Assembly: GCA_023388205.1 (NCBI GenBank)
Contig: JAEWGS010000050.1
Location: forward strand, 1 to 34,317
Length of the DNA stretch: 34,317 nucleotides
Reading direction: 5' to 3'
Source: Bacillota bacterium
GTDB taxonomy: Bacteria > Bacillota > Clostridia > Saccharofermentanales > Fastidiosipilaceae
Every line of letters begins with the position of its first letter. Within the stretch, counting starts at the first letter, position 1. Under the pieces are notes generated by a model, which saw only the letters and a program-made list of their open reading frames with translations, did not search any database and was not told the origin of the DNA. The translations under genes were made by a program, and so were the position numbers. This document shows, piece after piece, positions 1-6,914 of this stretch.

Positions 1-438
1 ATCGATCTTGTCGTAATCGATTTCCGGGAAAATCAACTGCTCCTTGACACCGAGGGCGTAGTTGCCACGGCCATCAAAAGAGTTCGGATTCAAGCCACGG
101 AAGTCGCGGATACGCGGAACCGCTACAGAAATGAAGCGATCCAAGAATTCATACATCTTCTCACCGCGCAAGGTGACCTTGCAGCCAACGTTCATGCCCG
201 CACGCAAACGGAAGTTTGCGATGGACTTTTTCGCTTTGGTAATCACGGGACGCTGACCCGCAACAATGGCCATATCGCCCGCTGCGTTTTCAACAGACTT
301 GCTGTTTTCTTTGTCGCCCACGCCCATGTTGAGGACGATCTTTTCCAGTTTCGGAATTTCCATCACTGAAGAGTAGTTGAAACGCTCTTTCAATGCGGGC
401 ATGACTTCCGACTTGTAACGATCATATAATCTTGCCAT
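1..438 (-). CDS. rplE: 50S ribosomal protein L5, C-terminus cut by window edge
   Basis: The minus strand from the ATG at 438 reads open to base 1, giving 146 codons of an expected ~180, so the C-terminus lies outside the window. The start MARLYDRYKSEVMPALKERF and the later segment KLEKIVLNMGVGD are typical of bacterial L5. L5 binds 5S rRNA in the central protuberance of the large subunit. It is the last gene visible in the S10-spc series and follows rplX by 12 bases, so it is almost certainly co-transcribed. Identity is secure; only the 3' end is unknown. Confidence 0.97.
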   Translation of the reverse strand, partial: MARLYDRYKSEVMPALKERFNYSSVMEIPKLEKIVLNMGVGDKENSKSVENAAGDMAIVAGQRPVITKAKKSIANFRLRAGMNVGCKVTLRGEKMYEFLDRFISVAVPRIRDFRGLNPNSFDGRGNYALGVKEQLIFPEIDYDKID

Positions 439-450
439 TTCTCTCTCCTA

Positions 451-789
451 TCAGCGCTTCGTCTTCAGCGTGTCGATTTCGCATTGACCAGCTTTGGACC
501 AACGCACGCGATTGCCGTTATCCAAAACTTTCACACCCGTCTTCGTCGGGCGCTTTGCCTGATCACACACATACATTACGTTGGACGCATGGATCGGCGC
601 TTCAAACTCGATGATGCCAGACTGGCTCGTCGGGGTCGTTGCTTTCTTATGACGGCTCACCAGGTTCACACCCTCGACAACCACGCGGTTTTCGCTGGGA
701 ATGACGCGGAGCACTTTGCCCGTTTTTCCACGGTCCTTGCCGCTGAGGACGTAAACCGTATCGCCTTTTTTAACATGAACTTTCGCCAT
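451..789 (-). CDS. rplX: 50S ribosomal protein L24
   Basis: A 112-aa protein beginning MAKVHVKKGDTVYVLSGKDR, with the KOW-type motif (GKTGKVLRVIP) expected of L24, an assembly initiator that binds the 5' domain of 23S rRNA. The ATG is preceded on the minus strand by AGGAGG with a 5-base spacer. It lies 17 bases downstream of rplN and 12 bases before rplE, in the standard order. Length is slightly above the usual ~103 residues because of a short basic tail. Nothing else is odd. Confidence 0.98.
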   Translation of the reverse strand: MAKVHVKKGDTVYVLSGKDRGKTGKVLRVIPSENRVVVEGVNLVSRHKKATTPTSQSGIIEFEAPIHASNVMYVCDQAKRPTKTGVKVLDNGNRVRWSKAGQCEIDTLKTKR

Positions 790-806
790 GGTTTCCTCCT
801 ATCAGC

Positions 807-1175
807 TTAAAGGACTTCCGGAGCCAGCGAGAGAATGCGCATATACTCATGATCGCGCAATTCGCGGGCAATCGGTCCAAAAATACGGGTTCCAACAGGG
901 TTCTTGTCTTCACGGATCAAGACGGCCGCATTCTCATCAAATTTGATGTAAGAGCCATCTGAACGACGCACGCCACGCTTGGAGCGGACGATGACCGCTT
1001 TGACGACATCACCCTTCTTCACCGTGCCACCCGGCGCTGCTTCGCGAACCGAGCAAACGATGACGTCGCCAATGTTCGCTGTTTTACGCCAAGAGCCACC
1101 TAACACTTTGATGCACATCAGCTCACGAGCTCCCGTATTATCAGCGGGGCGGAGCAAGGTTTGCACTTGAATCAT
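807..1175 (-). CDS. rplN: 50S ribosomal protein L14
   Basis: A 122-aa protein, the normal family length, starting MIQVQTLLRPADNTGARELM and containing the conserved segment GDVVKAVIVRSKRGVRRSDG. L14 sits at the subunit interface of the large subunit and contacts 16S rRNA in bridge B8. An AGGAGG box lies 5 bases before the ATG. It is placed between rpsQ (28-base gap) and rplX, as in most bacterial S10-spc clusters. Confidence 0.99.
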   Translation of the reverse strand: MIQVQTLLRPADNTGARELMCIKVLGGSWRKTANIGDVIVCSVREAAPGGTVKKGDVVKAVIVRSKRGVRRSDGSYIKFDENAAVLIREDKNPVGTRIFGPIARELRDHEYMRILSLAPEVL

Positions 1176-1203
1176 ATTTACCTCCTATCCCAATGCTGCG
1201 GGA

Positions 1204-1464
1204 TTACTTCGCACGCTCGATGACATTCACCAAGCGCCAACGTTTTGTCTTGCTCAAAGGACGCGTCTCCATGATGCGGACGGTATCGCCCTCATTGCAG
1301 GTATTCTCTGCATCGTGGGCTTTGAATCGCACGGAGCGCTTCATATATTTCTTGTAGAGCGGATGCTTCACGTGATCGGTCACTTCAACGACAATCGTCT
1401 TGTCCATCTTGTTGGAGACGACGATGCCGGTACGAACCTTACGCAGATTTCTTTGATTCTCCAT
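1204..1464 (-). CDS. rpsQ: 30S ribosomal protein S17
   Basis: An 86-aa protein of usual size. The segments RKVRTGIVVSNKMDKTIVVE and TRPLSKTKRWRLV are the recognisable S17 OB-fold and C-terminal motifs. S17 is a primary 16S rRNA binder in the 5' domain of the small subunit. AGGAG lies 9 bases upstream of the ATG, and the gene follows rpmC by 13 bases within the ribosomal operon. Confidence 0.98.
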   Translation of the reverse strand: MENQRNLRKVRTGIVVSNKMDKTIVVEVTDHVKHPLYKKYMKRSVRFKAHDAENTCNEGDTVRIMETRPLSKTKRWRLVNVIERAK

Positions 1465-1477
1465 CTATTCGTTCTCC

Positions 1478-1687
1478 TTATGCCTTCGGCGTGGACTCAG
1501 CGATCTCACGCTCACGCAAAATGGTCTTCACTCGAGCAATGTTACGCTTCACTTCACGGAGCTGCGACGTATCCTCGAGCTGGTGAGTGGCGTGCTGGAA
1601 GCGGAGCTTAAACAATTCTTGGGTCAGCTCTTTGACTTCCTGCAGGAGCTCGTCATTTGATTTTTCTCTCAGAGCGGAAAGCTTCAT
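1478..1687 (-). CDS. rpmC: 50S ribosomal protein L29
   Basis: A 69-aa protein, KLSALREKSNDELLQEVKEL then FKLRFQHATHQLEDTSQL, matching the two-helix L29 family. L29 lies near the peptide exit tunnel beside L23. The ATG overlaps the TGA of rplP by four bases (ATGA), and a GAGGTG ribosome binding sequence lies in the last codons of rplP, which implies translational coupling. Confidence 0.98.
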   Translation of the reverse strand: MKLSALREKSNDELLQEVKELTQELFKLRFQHATHQLEDTSQLREVKRNIARVKTILREREIAESTPKA

Positions 1688-2106
1688 TGCGACACCTCTT
1701 CACCTTTCTTAATAATCTTCGTCTTGCAAGGCAACTTGTATTGTGCCAATCGCAAAGCGTCACGAGCCACTTGTTCATTCACGGCGCGCACTTCGAAAAG
1801 CACACGACCGGGCTTAATGACGGCAACCCAGTACTCAGGTGAACCCTTACCACTACCCATTCGGGTTTCAGCAGGCTTCTTGGTGATGGGCTTGTCCGGG
1901 AAGACCTTGATCCAAACCTTACCACCGCGCTTCATACGACGGTTAATCGCAATACGCGCTGCCTCAATCTGGTTGCTGCGAAGCCAGCAGGGCTCCGTCG
2001 CCTGAAGACCATAATCACCGTAAGCAATGAAGTTACCACGGCTGGCCTTACCCGTCATACGGCCGCGATGCACTCTCCTATATTTAACTCTTTTTGGAAG
2101 TAGCAT
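1684..2106 (-). CDS. rplP: 50S ribosomal protein L16
   Basis: A 140-aa protein starting MLLPKRVKYRRVHRGRMTGK, with TRMGSGKGSPEYWVAVIKPG, the best-known L16 signature. L16 helps position the acceptor arm of A-site tRNA on the large subunit. Its ATG shares the A of the rpsC stop (TAATG), with GGAGGCG 7 bases upstream inside the end of rpsC, so it is coupled to S3 on the 5' side and to L29 on the 3' side. Confidence 0.99.
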   Translation of the reverse strand: MLLPKRVKYRRVHRGRMTGKASRGNFIAYGDYGLQATEPCWLRSNQIEAARIAINRRMKRGGKVWIKVFPDKPITKKPAETRMGSGKGSPEYWVAVIKPGRVLFEVRAVNEQVARDALRLAQYKLPCKTKIIKKGEEVSQ

Positions 2107-2771
2107 TAGGCTTCGCCTCCTTTACGCACATTTTGTTTCTGGGGAAGCACTTCACCCTTATACACCCAAACTTTGACACCGATTTGGCCGTATTGCGTCT
2201 TCGCTTCAGCAAATCCGTAATCGATATCCGCACGCAAGGTCTGGAGCGGAATGGTTCCGTCGTGATAGTGTTCGGTACGCGCAATGTCGGCACCGCCCAA
2301 ACGACCCGAAACCTGCGTCTTGATGCCCTTCGCACCCGCCTTGAGCGCACGACTCATGCATTGCTTCATCGCACGACGGAAGGAGATACGACGCTCGAGC
2401 TGGCTAGCGATGTTTTCAGCGACCAGCTGCGCCTCGGCATCAGCGTTTTTCACTTCGTTGACATTGATGAAGAATTCTTTTTTGAAGGTCTTCTTCAAAT
2501 CTTTCTTCAATTGTTCAATCCCAGCACCCTGACGTCCAATCACAAGACCCGGTTTCGCAGTGAAGATGGTCAAAGTCGTTTTGTCATCACCCTTACGGTC
2601 GATATCGACATGGCTGACGCCACTGGCGAAGCAATACTTCTTAACGAAATCACGGAGCTTCTTGTCTTCGATCAAATATTTGCTGAAGTTCTTCTTCTCG
2701 GCATACCAGCGCGTGCTCCATTCTTTGATCACGCCCACACGAATGCCATGAGGATTAATCTTCTGACCCAT
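2106..2771 (-). CDS. rpsC: 30S ribosomal protein S3
   Basis: A 221-aa protein of normal length beginning MGQKINPHGIRVGVIKEW. The KH domain carries the GXXG-type loop in GLVIGRQGAGIEQLKKDL (about residues 75-95), and the C-terminal domain has VSGRLGGADIARTEHY. S3 forms part of the mRNA entry channel and helicase centre of the 30S head. GGGAGG lies 5 bases before the ATG, 11 bases after the rplV stop. Confidence 0.99.
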   Translation of the reverse strand: MGQKINPHGIRVGVIKEWSTRWYAEKKNFSKYLIEDKKLRDFVKKYCFASGVSHVDIDRKGDDKTTLTIFTAKPGLVIGRQGAGIEQLKKDLKKTFKKEFFINVNEVKNADAEAQLVAENIASQLERRISFRRAMKQCMSRALKAGAKGIKTQVSGRLGGADIARTEHYHDGTIPLQTLRADIDYGFAEAKTQYGQIGVKVWVYKGEVLPQKQNVRKGGEA

Positions 2772-2782
2772 TATTGCCTCCC

Positions 2783-3274
2783 TTATGCCTTCTTCGCTTC
2801 AGCGGTTTCTTTAAGCACCACGGAAATGTGGCTGCTGCGCTTCAAAATCTTGCCAGCGCTACCGCGGGCACGAGGTTGATAACGTTTCATCAAGGGACCG
2901 CTATTGGCAAAAGCCTCTGCAACATAAAGACGATCGGCGTTCAATTCGTTGTTGTTCACCGCGTTCGCCGCCGCAGAGCGGATGAGCTTGAGCAACACGG
3001 GGCTGGCAGCCTTGTTCGTATAAGTCAAAATCGCTTCTGCTTCCTTGAGGCTCTTACCACGAATCAGCTTGAGGACGATATTGACCTTGGTCGGCGAAAT
3101 ACGAATATTCTTCGCGGTCGCGACGCCACGGTCCTTGCCAATGCCGAGTTCCTTGCGCTCTTTCTTCGTCAGAATCTTCACCTTGCGGCTCTTGGGCTGC
3201 ACGGCGAAATATGCTTGACGCAGTTCATCACGATGCGCCTGCATGTACTCTTTGGACATTACTTTTTTACTCAC
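2783..3274 (-). CDS. rplV: 50S ribosomal protein L22 with N-terminal extension (GTG start)
   Basis: The C-terminal ~110 residues are ordinary L22: ISPTKVNIVLKLIRGKSLKE, KAASPVLLKLIRSAAANAV and the tunnel-hairpin region RYQPRARGSAGKILKRSSHI. L22 lines the peptide exit tunnel. The protein is 163 aa against a usual ~110-115, because about 50 extra, mostly basic residues precede the core (MSKKVMSKEYMQAHRDELRQ onward). The long form is supported by a GTG at 3274 with GGAGG 5 bases upstream; the next in-frame ATGs have no such box. Part of the extension resembles no L22 I recall, although some Clostridia carry shorter N-terminal additions. Confidence 0.96.
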   Translation of the reverse strand: MSKKVMSKEYMQAHRDELRQAYFAVQPKSRKVKILTKKERKELGIGKDRGVATAKNIRISPTKVNIVLKLIRGKSLKEAEAILTYTNKAASPVLLKLIRSAAANAVNNNELNADRLYVAEAFANSGPLMKRYQPRARGSAGKILKRSSHISVVLKETAEAKKA

Positions 3275-3289
3275 ATTGCCCTCCTACAC

Positions 3290-3568
3290 TTAGCGCGACG
3301 ATTTCTCGTTCTTACCGGCATGGCCACGATAGGTGCGCGTCGGAGCAAATTCACCGAGCTTATGCCCGACCATTTCTTCCGTAATATACACCGGCACATG
3401 CTTATGACCATCGTGCACCGCAATCGTATGACCCACCATCTCAGGGAAGATTGTTGAGGCACGCGACCAGGTTTTAACAACGGACTTCTCATTTTTCTCG
3501 TTGAGCGCTTCGATCTTCTTCATGAGATGATCGGCAACAAAATAACCTTTTTTCGTTGAACGACTCAT
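3290..3568 (-). CDS. rpsS: 30S ribosomal protein S19
   Basis: A 92-aa protein starting MSRSTKKGYFVADHLMKKIE, with the conserved core SRASTIFPEMVGHTIAVHDG and the tail KLGEFAPTRTYRGHAG. S19 binds the 30S head with S13 near the A and P sites. AGGAGG lies 5 bases before the ATG. It sits between rplB (10-base gap) and rplV (15-base gap), the expected position. Confidence 0.99.
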   Translation of the reverse strand: MSRSTKKGYFVADHLMKKIEALNEKNEKSVVKTWSRASTIFPEMVGHTIAVHDGHKHVPVYITEEMVGHKLGEFAPTRTYRGHAGKNEKSSR

Positions 3569-3578
3569 TCCTGCCTCC

Positions 3579-4406
3579 TTACTTTCTTCTCTTGACGATC
3601 AGCTTGTCAGACTTCTTGCCGCGCTTGCGGGTCTTGTAACCCAAGGTCGGCTTACCCCATGGAGTCATCGGGCTCGGACGGCCGATCGGAGACTTACCTT
3701 CACCACCACCGTGCGGGTGATCGTTCGGGTTCATAACCACACCACGGACGTGGGGGCGACGGCCCAGGTGACGCTTCTTACCAGCTTTACCCACACGAAC
3801 ATTCTCGTGCTCTTGGTTACCAACTGTACCAATCGTCGCCGTGCACTGAATGGGCACCATGCGAACTTCGCCAGAGGGCAGTCTCAGCTGAGCAAATTTT
3901 CCTTCTTTCGCCAAGAGCTGCGCTTGGGCACCCGCCGTACGAACGATCTGAGCGCCACGACCCGGCTTCAATTCAATGTTGTGAACGACGGTACCAACCG
4001 GAATGTTTTCCAAGGGCAAGCTGTTACCCACTTTGATATCCGCCTGAGGACCCGCAACCACGCGATCGCCAACCTTGAGGCCACTCGGCTGCAAGATGTA
4101 GCTCTTTGCGCCATCGGCATAATGCAAAAGTGCCAAATAAGCCGTACGATTCGGATCATATTCAATCGCCGCGACAGTTGCCGGGACACCGGTCTTCGTG
4201 CGCTTCCACTCGATGACACGGATTTTCGTCTTGTTCCCGCCGCCTCTAAAGCGAACCGTGATACGCCCATAGCTGTTGCGACCACCGGTAGAAGGGTTCT
4301 TCTTGAGCAAAGCCTTCTCGGGTTTTTTCTTCGTAAGGACCGAGTAATCAGCCACCGACATCAAGCGTCGGCCGGCGGACGTCGGTCTGTAATTCTTAAC
4401 CGCCAT
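3579..4406 (-). CDS. rplB: 50S ribosomal protein L2
   Basis: A 275-aa protein of standard length. It has the N-terminal motif KNPSTGGRNSYGRITVRFRG, the SH3-like core, and the C-terminal signature VVMNPNDHPHGGGEGKSPIG, which contains the conserved histidine region near the peptidyl transferase centre. L2 is needed for subunit joining and peptidyl transfer. AGGAG lies 7 bases before the ATG; the gene is 22 bases downstream of rplW. Confidence 0.99.
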   Translation of the reverse strand: MAVKNYRPTSAGRRLMSVADYSVLTKKKPEKALLKKNPSTGGRNSYGRITVRFRGGGNKTKIRVIEWKRTKTGVPATVAAIEYDPNRTAYLALLHYADGAKSYILQPSGLKVGDRVVAGPQADIKVGNSLPLENIPVGTVVHNIELKPGRGAQIVRTAGAQAQLLAKEGKFAQLRLPSGEVRMVPIQCTATIGTVGNQEHENVRVGKAGKKRHLGRRPHVRGVVMNPNDHPHGGGEGKSPIGRPSPMTPWGKPTLGYKTRKRGKKSDKLIVKRRK

Positions 4407-4428
4407 GATTTATCTCCTATCCCGTTTA

Positions 4429-4782
4429 TCAGAGCGACAGACCGAACTCTTCGATCTCAGTCTTGTATTTACGATTCACGACCTGGGCCGAGCCACCCTT
4501 GCCCAAGTAGCTCTCAGGCTGCGGATTGCGGTCAATGGTGACCACCGCTTTTTTGCGATTCGGACGGCGGCCTTCATGGCGACCCACTCTCTTCAATTTG
4601 CCCTGGAGGTTTTGCGTGTTCACCTTGAGCACCTTGACTTGGAACAGCTCCTCGCAGGCTTTGCGAATCTCTGTCTTGTTCGCATCCACGGCCACCTCAA
4701 AGGTGTAACGGCCATCGGCGACTGCATCGTTGCTCGCCTCAGTAATGATCGGGCGAAGAATAACTTCCTGTGGAGTTTTCAT
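4429..4782 (-). CDS. rplW: 50S ribosomal protein L23
   Basis: A 117-aa protein. EVILRPIITEASNDAVADGR and YTFEVAVDANKTEIRKACEE are the L23 core. L23 sits at the tunnel exit and is the docking site for trigger factor and SRP. It is somewhat longer than the usual ~95-100 residues because of the C-terminal stretch after the KKAVVTI strand. Its ATG overlaps the rplD TAA (TAATG), and the AGGAGGTG box is inside the last codons of rplD, so translation of L4 and L23 is probably coupled. Confidence 0.98.
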   Translation of the reverse strand: MKTPQEVILRPIITEASNDAVADGRYTFEVAVDANKTEIRKACEELFQVKVLKVNTQNLQGKLKRVGRHEGRRPNRKKAVVTIDRNPQPESYLGKGGSAQVVNRKYKTEIEEFGLSL

Positions 4783-5402
4783 TACTTGTACACCTCCTGG
4801 AGTTCTTCGATGGCCTTCTTGGACATCACCAAGCTATCGTATTTCAGGACATCGAACACATTGATTTCATTCAGCGGAGCCGTCTTCACATCGCTCACGT
4901 TACGAGCCGAAAGAATCAAGTTCTTGTTGTAGCCCGACTCAACGATGAAACCTTGCTCAACCTTGAGGGCTTTGAGCATATCGACAACCGCTTTGGTTTT
5001 AATCTCAGCGAGATCAAAATCTTCGACGACCACCAGCTTGCCCGCTTGCACTTTGCTCGACAAAGCGCTCTTCAAGGCAGCGCGGCGCTCTTTCTTATTC
5101 ACGCGGAAGCTGTAATCACGGGGCACCGGTCCAAAGATGACGCCACCGCCAACCCACTGGGCGGCACGAATAGAACCTTGACGGGCGCGACCCGTACCTT
5201 TTTGGCGCCAAGGTTTGCGGCCACCGCCACGCACCTCACTGCGACCTTTAGTCTTTGACGTGCCCTGACGACGATTCGCGAGTTGAGCACGCACGGCGAG
5301 GTGAAGCAAATTCATATCTGGCGTCACCGCGAAAATGGAATCGGCGAGCTCGATCTGCCCGGTCACTTCGCCCTTTCTGTTATAAACATCAATTTTTGCC
5401 AT
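4782..5402 (-). CDS. rplD: 50S ribosomal protein L4
   Basis: A 206-aa protein with the conserved loop that reaches the exit tunnel (GTSKTKGRSEVRGGGRKPWR, then QKGTGRARQGSIRAAQWVGG). L4 is an early 23S rRNA binder. In Escherichia coli it also represses its own S10 operon through the mRNA leader; whether that applies here is unknown, but the leader at 6423-6671 is structured. The gene follows rplC by 19 bases, with a GAGGA box at a rather long spacing of about 9 bases. Confidence 0.99.
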   Translation of the reverse strand: MAKIDVYNRKGEVTGQIELADSIFAVTPDMNLLHLAVRAQLANRRQGTSKTKGRSEVRGGGRKPWRQKGTGRARQGSIRAAQWVGGGVIFGPVPRDYSFRVNKKERRAALKSALSSKVQAGKLVVVEDFDLAEIKTKAVVDMLKALKVEQGFIVESGYNKNLILSARNVSDVKTAPLNEINVFDVLKYDSLVMSKKAIEELQEVYK

Positions 5403-5421
5403 TTCTCATCGTCCTCCGCAC

Positions 5422-6057
5422 TCAGTGGTTCTTGACCGTGGTCTTGATTTCGAGAAGAGCACCCTTCGGCCCAGGAACCGCACCGCGCACCGCAAGGATA
5501 TTGCGCTCGCTGTCGATCAAAGCAACCTCGAGATTCTGGATGGTGACACGCTCATGACCCATGTGTCCCGGCATCTTCTTCCCTTTCATTACGCGGCTCG
5601 GCGTTGCAGACGAACCCATGGAACCGACGCGGCGATGGTACTTAGAACCGTGCGCCTCACGTCCACCTTTTTGACCGTGACGCTTAATGTTGCCCTGGAA
5701 GCCTTTACCTTTGCTTGTGCCCGTCACATCGACGTGATCGCCCACCGCAAAAGCGTCCGCAACCGTCACTTCTTTGCCCAGCTCAAAGGCTTCGACATCT
5801 TCCACGCGGAATTCGCGCAGGAAGCGAAGCGGCTTCACGCCCGCCTTCTTGAACTGACCCGCATCTGGCTTGTTGACCAGATTTTCGCGTTTTTCACCGA
5901 AGCCAAACTTAACTGCGTTGTAACCGTCCACTGCTTCGGTCTTCTTCTGAATTGGGACAATCGGACCGCACTCAATGACGGTCACGGGAATGACATCACC
6001 GTTTTCGGCGAAGATCTGGGTCATCCCAGCTTTGCGTCCCAGCATGAATCGACTCAT
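5422..6057 (-). CDS. rplC: 50S ribosomal protein L3
   Basis: A 211-aa protein starting MSRFMLGRKAGMTQIFAENG. It carries the L3 signature GHVDVTGTSKGKGFQGNIKR-type segment (here DHVDVTGTSKGKGFQGNIKR) and SMGSSATPSRVMKGKKMPGH. L3 is one of the two assembly initiators of the large subunit and reaches the peptidyl transferase centre. GGAGG lies 7 bases before the ATG. It follows rpsJ by 53 bases. Confidence 0.99.
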   Translation of the reverse strand: MSRFMLGRKAGMTQIFAENGDVIPVTVIECGPIVPIQKKTEAVDGYNAVKFGFGEKRENLVNKPDAGQFKKAGVKPLRFLREFRVEDVEAFELGKEVTVADAFAVGDHVDVTGTSKGKGFQGNIKRHGQKGGREAHGSKYHRRVGSMGSSATPSRVMKGKKMPGHMGHERVTIQNLEVALIDSERNILAVRGAVPGPKGALLEIKTTVKNH

Positions 6058-6110
6058 GTTTTACCTCCGTTATTGGTTTGCTCGCGCAAACGTAACTCCT
6101 ACACTACCAA

Positions 6111-6422
6111 TCAGATACGAATCTCGACGTTGACACCAGCCGGCATATCAAGATGCGTGAGCGCATCTACAGTCTTCTGGTTCGGTGCGAAGATATCGAT
6201 CAAACGTTTGTGGGTTCTCATCTCGAACTGTTCGCGCGAATCCTTATGCTTATGCGGCGAACGCAAGATCGTCACAATTTCCTTCTCCGTCGGCAGCGGG
6301 ATCGGACCCGAAATCGAGGCCCCCGTGCGCTCCGCAGTCTCCACGATGCGCTTGGCCGACTCGTCAAGGATGCTGTGATCGTAGCCCTTCAAACGAATTC
6401 TGATCTTCTGATTCTTGGCCAT
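6111..6422 (-). CDS. rpsJ: 30S ribosomal protein S10
   Basis: A 103-aa protein of normal length with the family signature LRSPHKHKDSREQFEMRTHK. S10 is part of the 30S head and, bound to NusB, takes part in transcription antitermination. It is the first gene of the ribosomal operon. AGGAGG lies 7 bases before the ATG. A promoter and a structured leader of about 250 nt lie just upstream. The ATG and length agree with the family, so the start is secure. Confidence 0.99.
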   Translation of the reverse strand: MAKNQKIRIRLKGYDHSILDESAKRIVETAERTGASISGPIPLPTEKEIVTILRSPHKHKDSREQFEMRTHKRLIDIFAPNQKTVDALTHLDMPAGVNVEIRI

Positions 6423-6486
6423 TTAACTTCCTCCTATGGCTTGCTGCTCGGTCTCTTCCCTCCCGGGCGTTTAAGACAAGGTCATG

Positions 6487-6532
6487 ATAAAACCCGGTCA
6501 TACGCGTCTCATCGACATAGGTATACCCGGGT
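6487..6532 (-). terminator. Terminator-like hairpin in the rpsJ leader (possible attenuator)
   Basis: On the minus strand ACCCGG pairs with CCGGGT (6527-6532 with 6492-6497), and an inner ATAC/GTAT stem lies within a large loop. The stem is followed at once by TTTTAT. It stands about 140 bases downstream of the predicted start site and about 65 bases before rpsJ, so it could act as an attenuator for the ribosomal operon. The stem is short and the loop long, so it may not terminate at all. Confidence 0.4.
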
Positions 6533-6560
6533 CATTGTGTCAAACACCCTGCGGTACCGG

Positions 6561-6589
6561 GAAGCTCCCGTCGTTGGGTTTGTCCCAAC
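6561..6589 (-). other. Paired small hairpins in the rpsJ leader
   Basis: Two short perfect stems lie next to each other in the S10 leader: GTTGGG with CCCAAC around a 5-base loop (about 6573-6589), then a near-palindrome CGGGAGCTTCCCG. They lie upstream of the terminator-like hairpin in the same transcript and suggest a folded regulatory leader. The ligand or protein partner is unknown. Confidence 0.4.
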
Positions 6590-6598
6590 TTGCTCCGT

Positions 6599-6646
6599 TT
6601 AAGTTCCCTTCAGCTGCCGCAGTCGCAGTGAAGCAATCTTAAACAT
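6599..6646 (-). other. Possible 15-codon leader peptide in the rpsJ leader
   Basis: A short frame reads MFKIASLRLRQLKGT then TAA on the minus strand, beginning about 25 bases after the predicted start site of the S10 transcript. It lacks a good ribosome binding site. It may be chance; I list it because it precedes a terminator-like hairpin. Confidence 0.15.
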
Positions 6647-6677
6647 CAACACATCGTCCGCTTTTGCGAACTCGAAA

Positions 6678-6706
6678 ATTTTAACTAAACCAGCCGGGCG
6701 TTTCAA
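6678..6706 (-). promoter_or_regulatory. Sigma-A type promoter of the S10 operon
   Basis: On the minus strand TTGAAA (6706-6701) is followed after exactly 17 bases by TAAAAT (6683-6678). Each hexamer matches the housekeeping consensus at 5 of 6 positions. The start site should be near 6671, giving a leader of about 250 nt. The -35 region is embedded in an imperfect inverted repeat (GGGCG ... CGCCC, 6696-6718), which could be an operator or the end of the upstream transcript. Confidence 0.65.
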
Positions 6707-6830
6707 GTCAAACCGCCCACTCTCTGGCCTTTTTTTCGCACAAATTTCGTTTTCTTGTAAATTTCGCCATTTTGTCGCATCAATGCCGAAAAATCCTGAT
6801 TGCTTTTATGCAATTAACTTGACACGTTCG

Positions 6831-6890
6831 GGCTCCTAAATACCCTCTGGTGCCTCTTAAATACCCCAAAAGCCTCTTAAATTCTGCTCA
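6831..6890. repeat. Three tandem 20-bp imperfect repeats between hslO and the S10 promoter
   Basis: The plus strand has three back-to-back 20-base units starting at 6831, 6851 and 6871. Each carries a GCCTCTTAAATAC-like core (ggctcctaaatac, tgcctcttaaatac, agcctcttaaattc). The period is two helical turns, so the cores would face the same side of the DNA. The rest of the 6423-6914 gap holds the promoter and leader listed separately; no gene is visible in it. Confidence 0.7.
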
Positions 6891-6914
6891 AACTTCAGCC
6901 CAAGCGTCAAGGCT

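Noticed and set aside
6541..6575. GGTACCGC string in the S10 leader resembling the T-box core
   Set aside because: The rest of the T-box (GGGTGG context, specifier stem, terminator pairing) is missing and a T-box before rpsJ would be unexpected.
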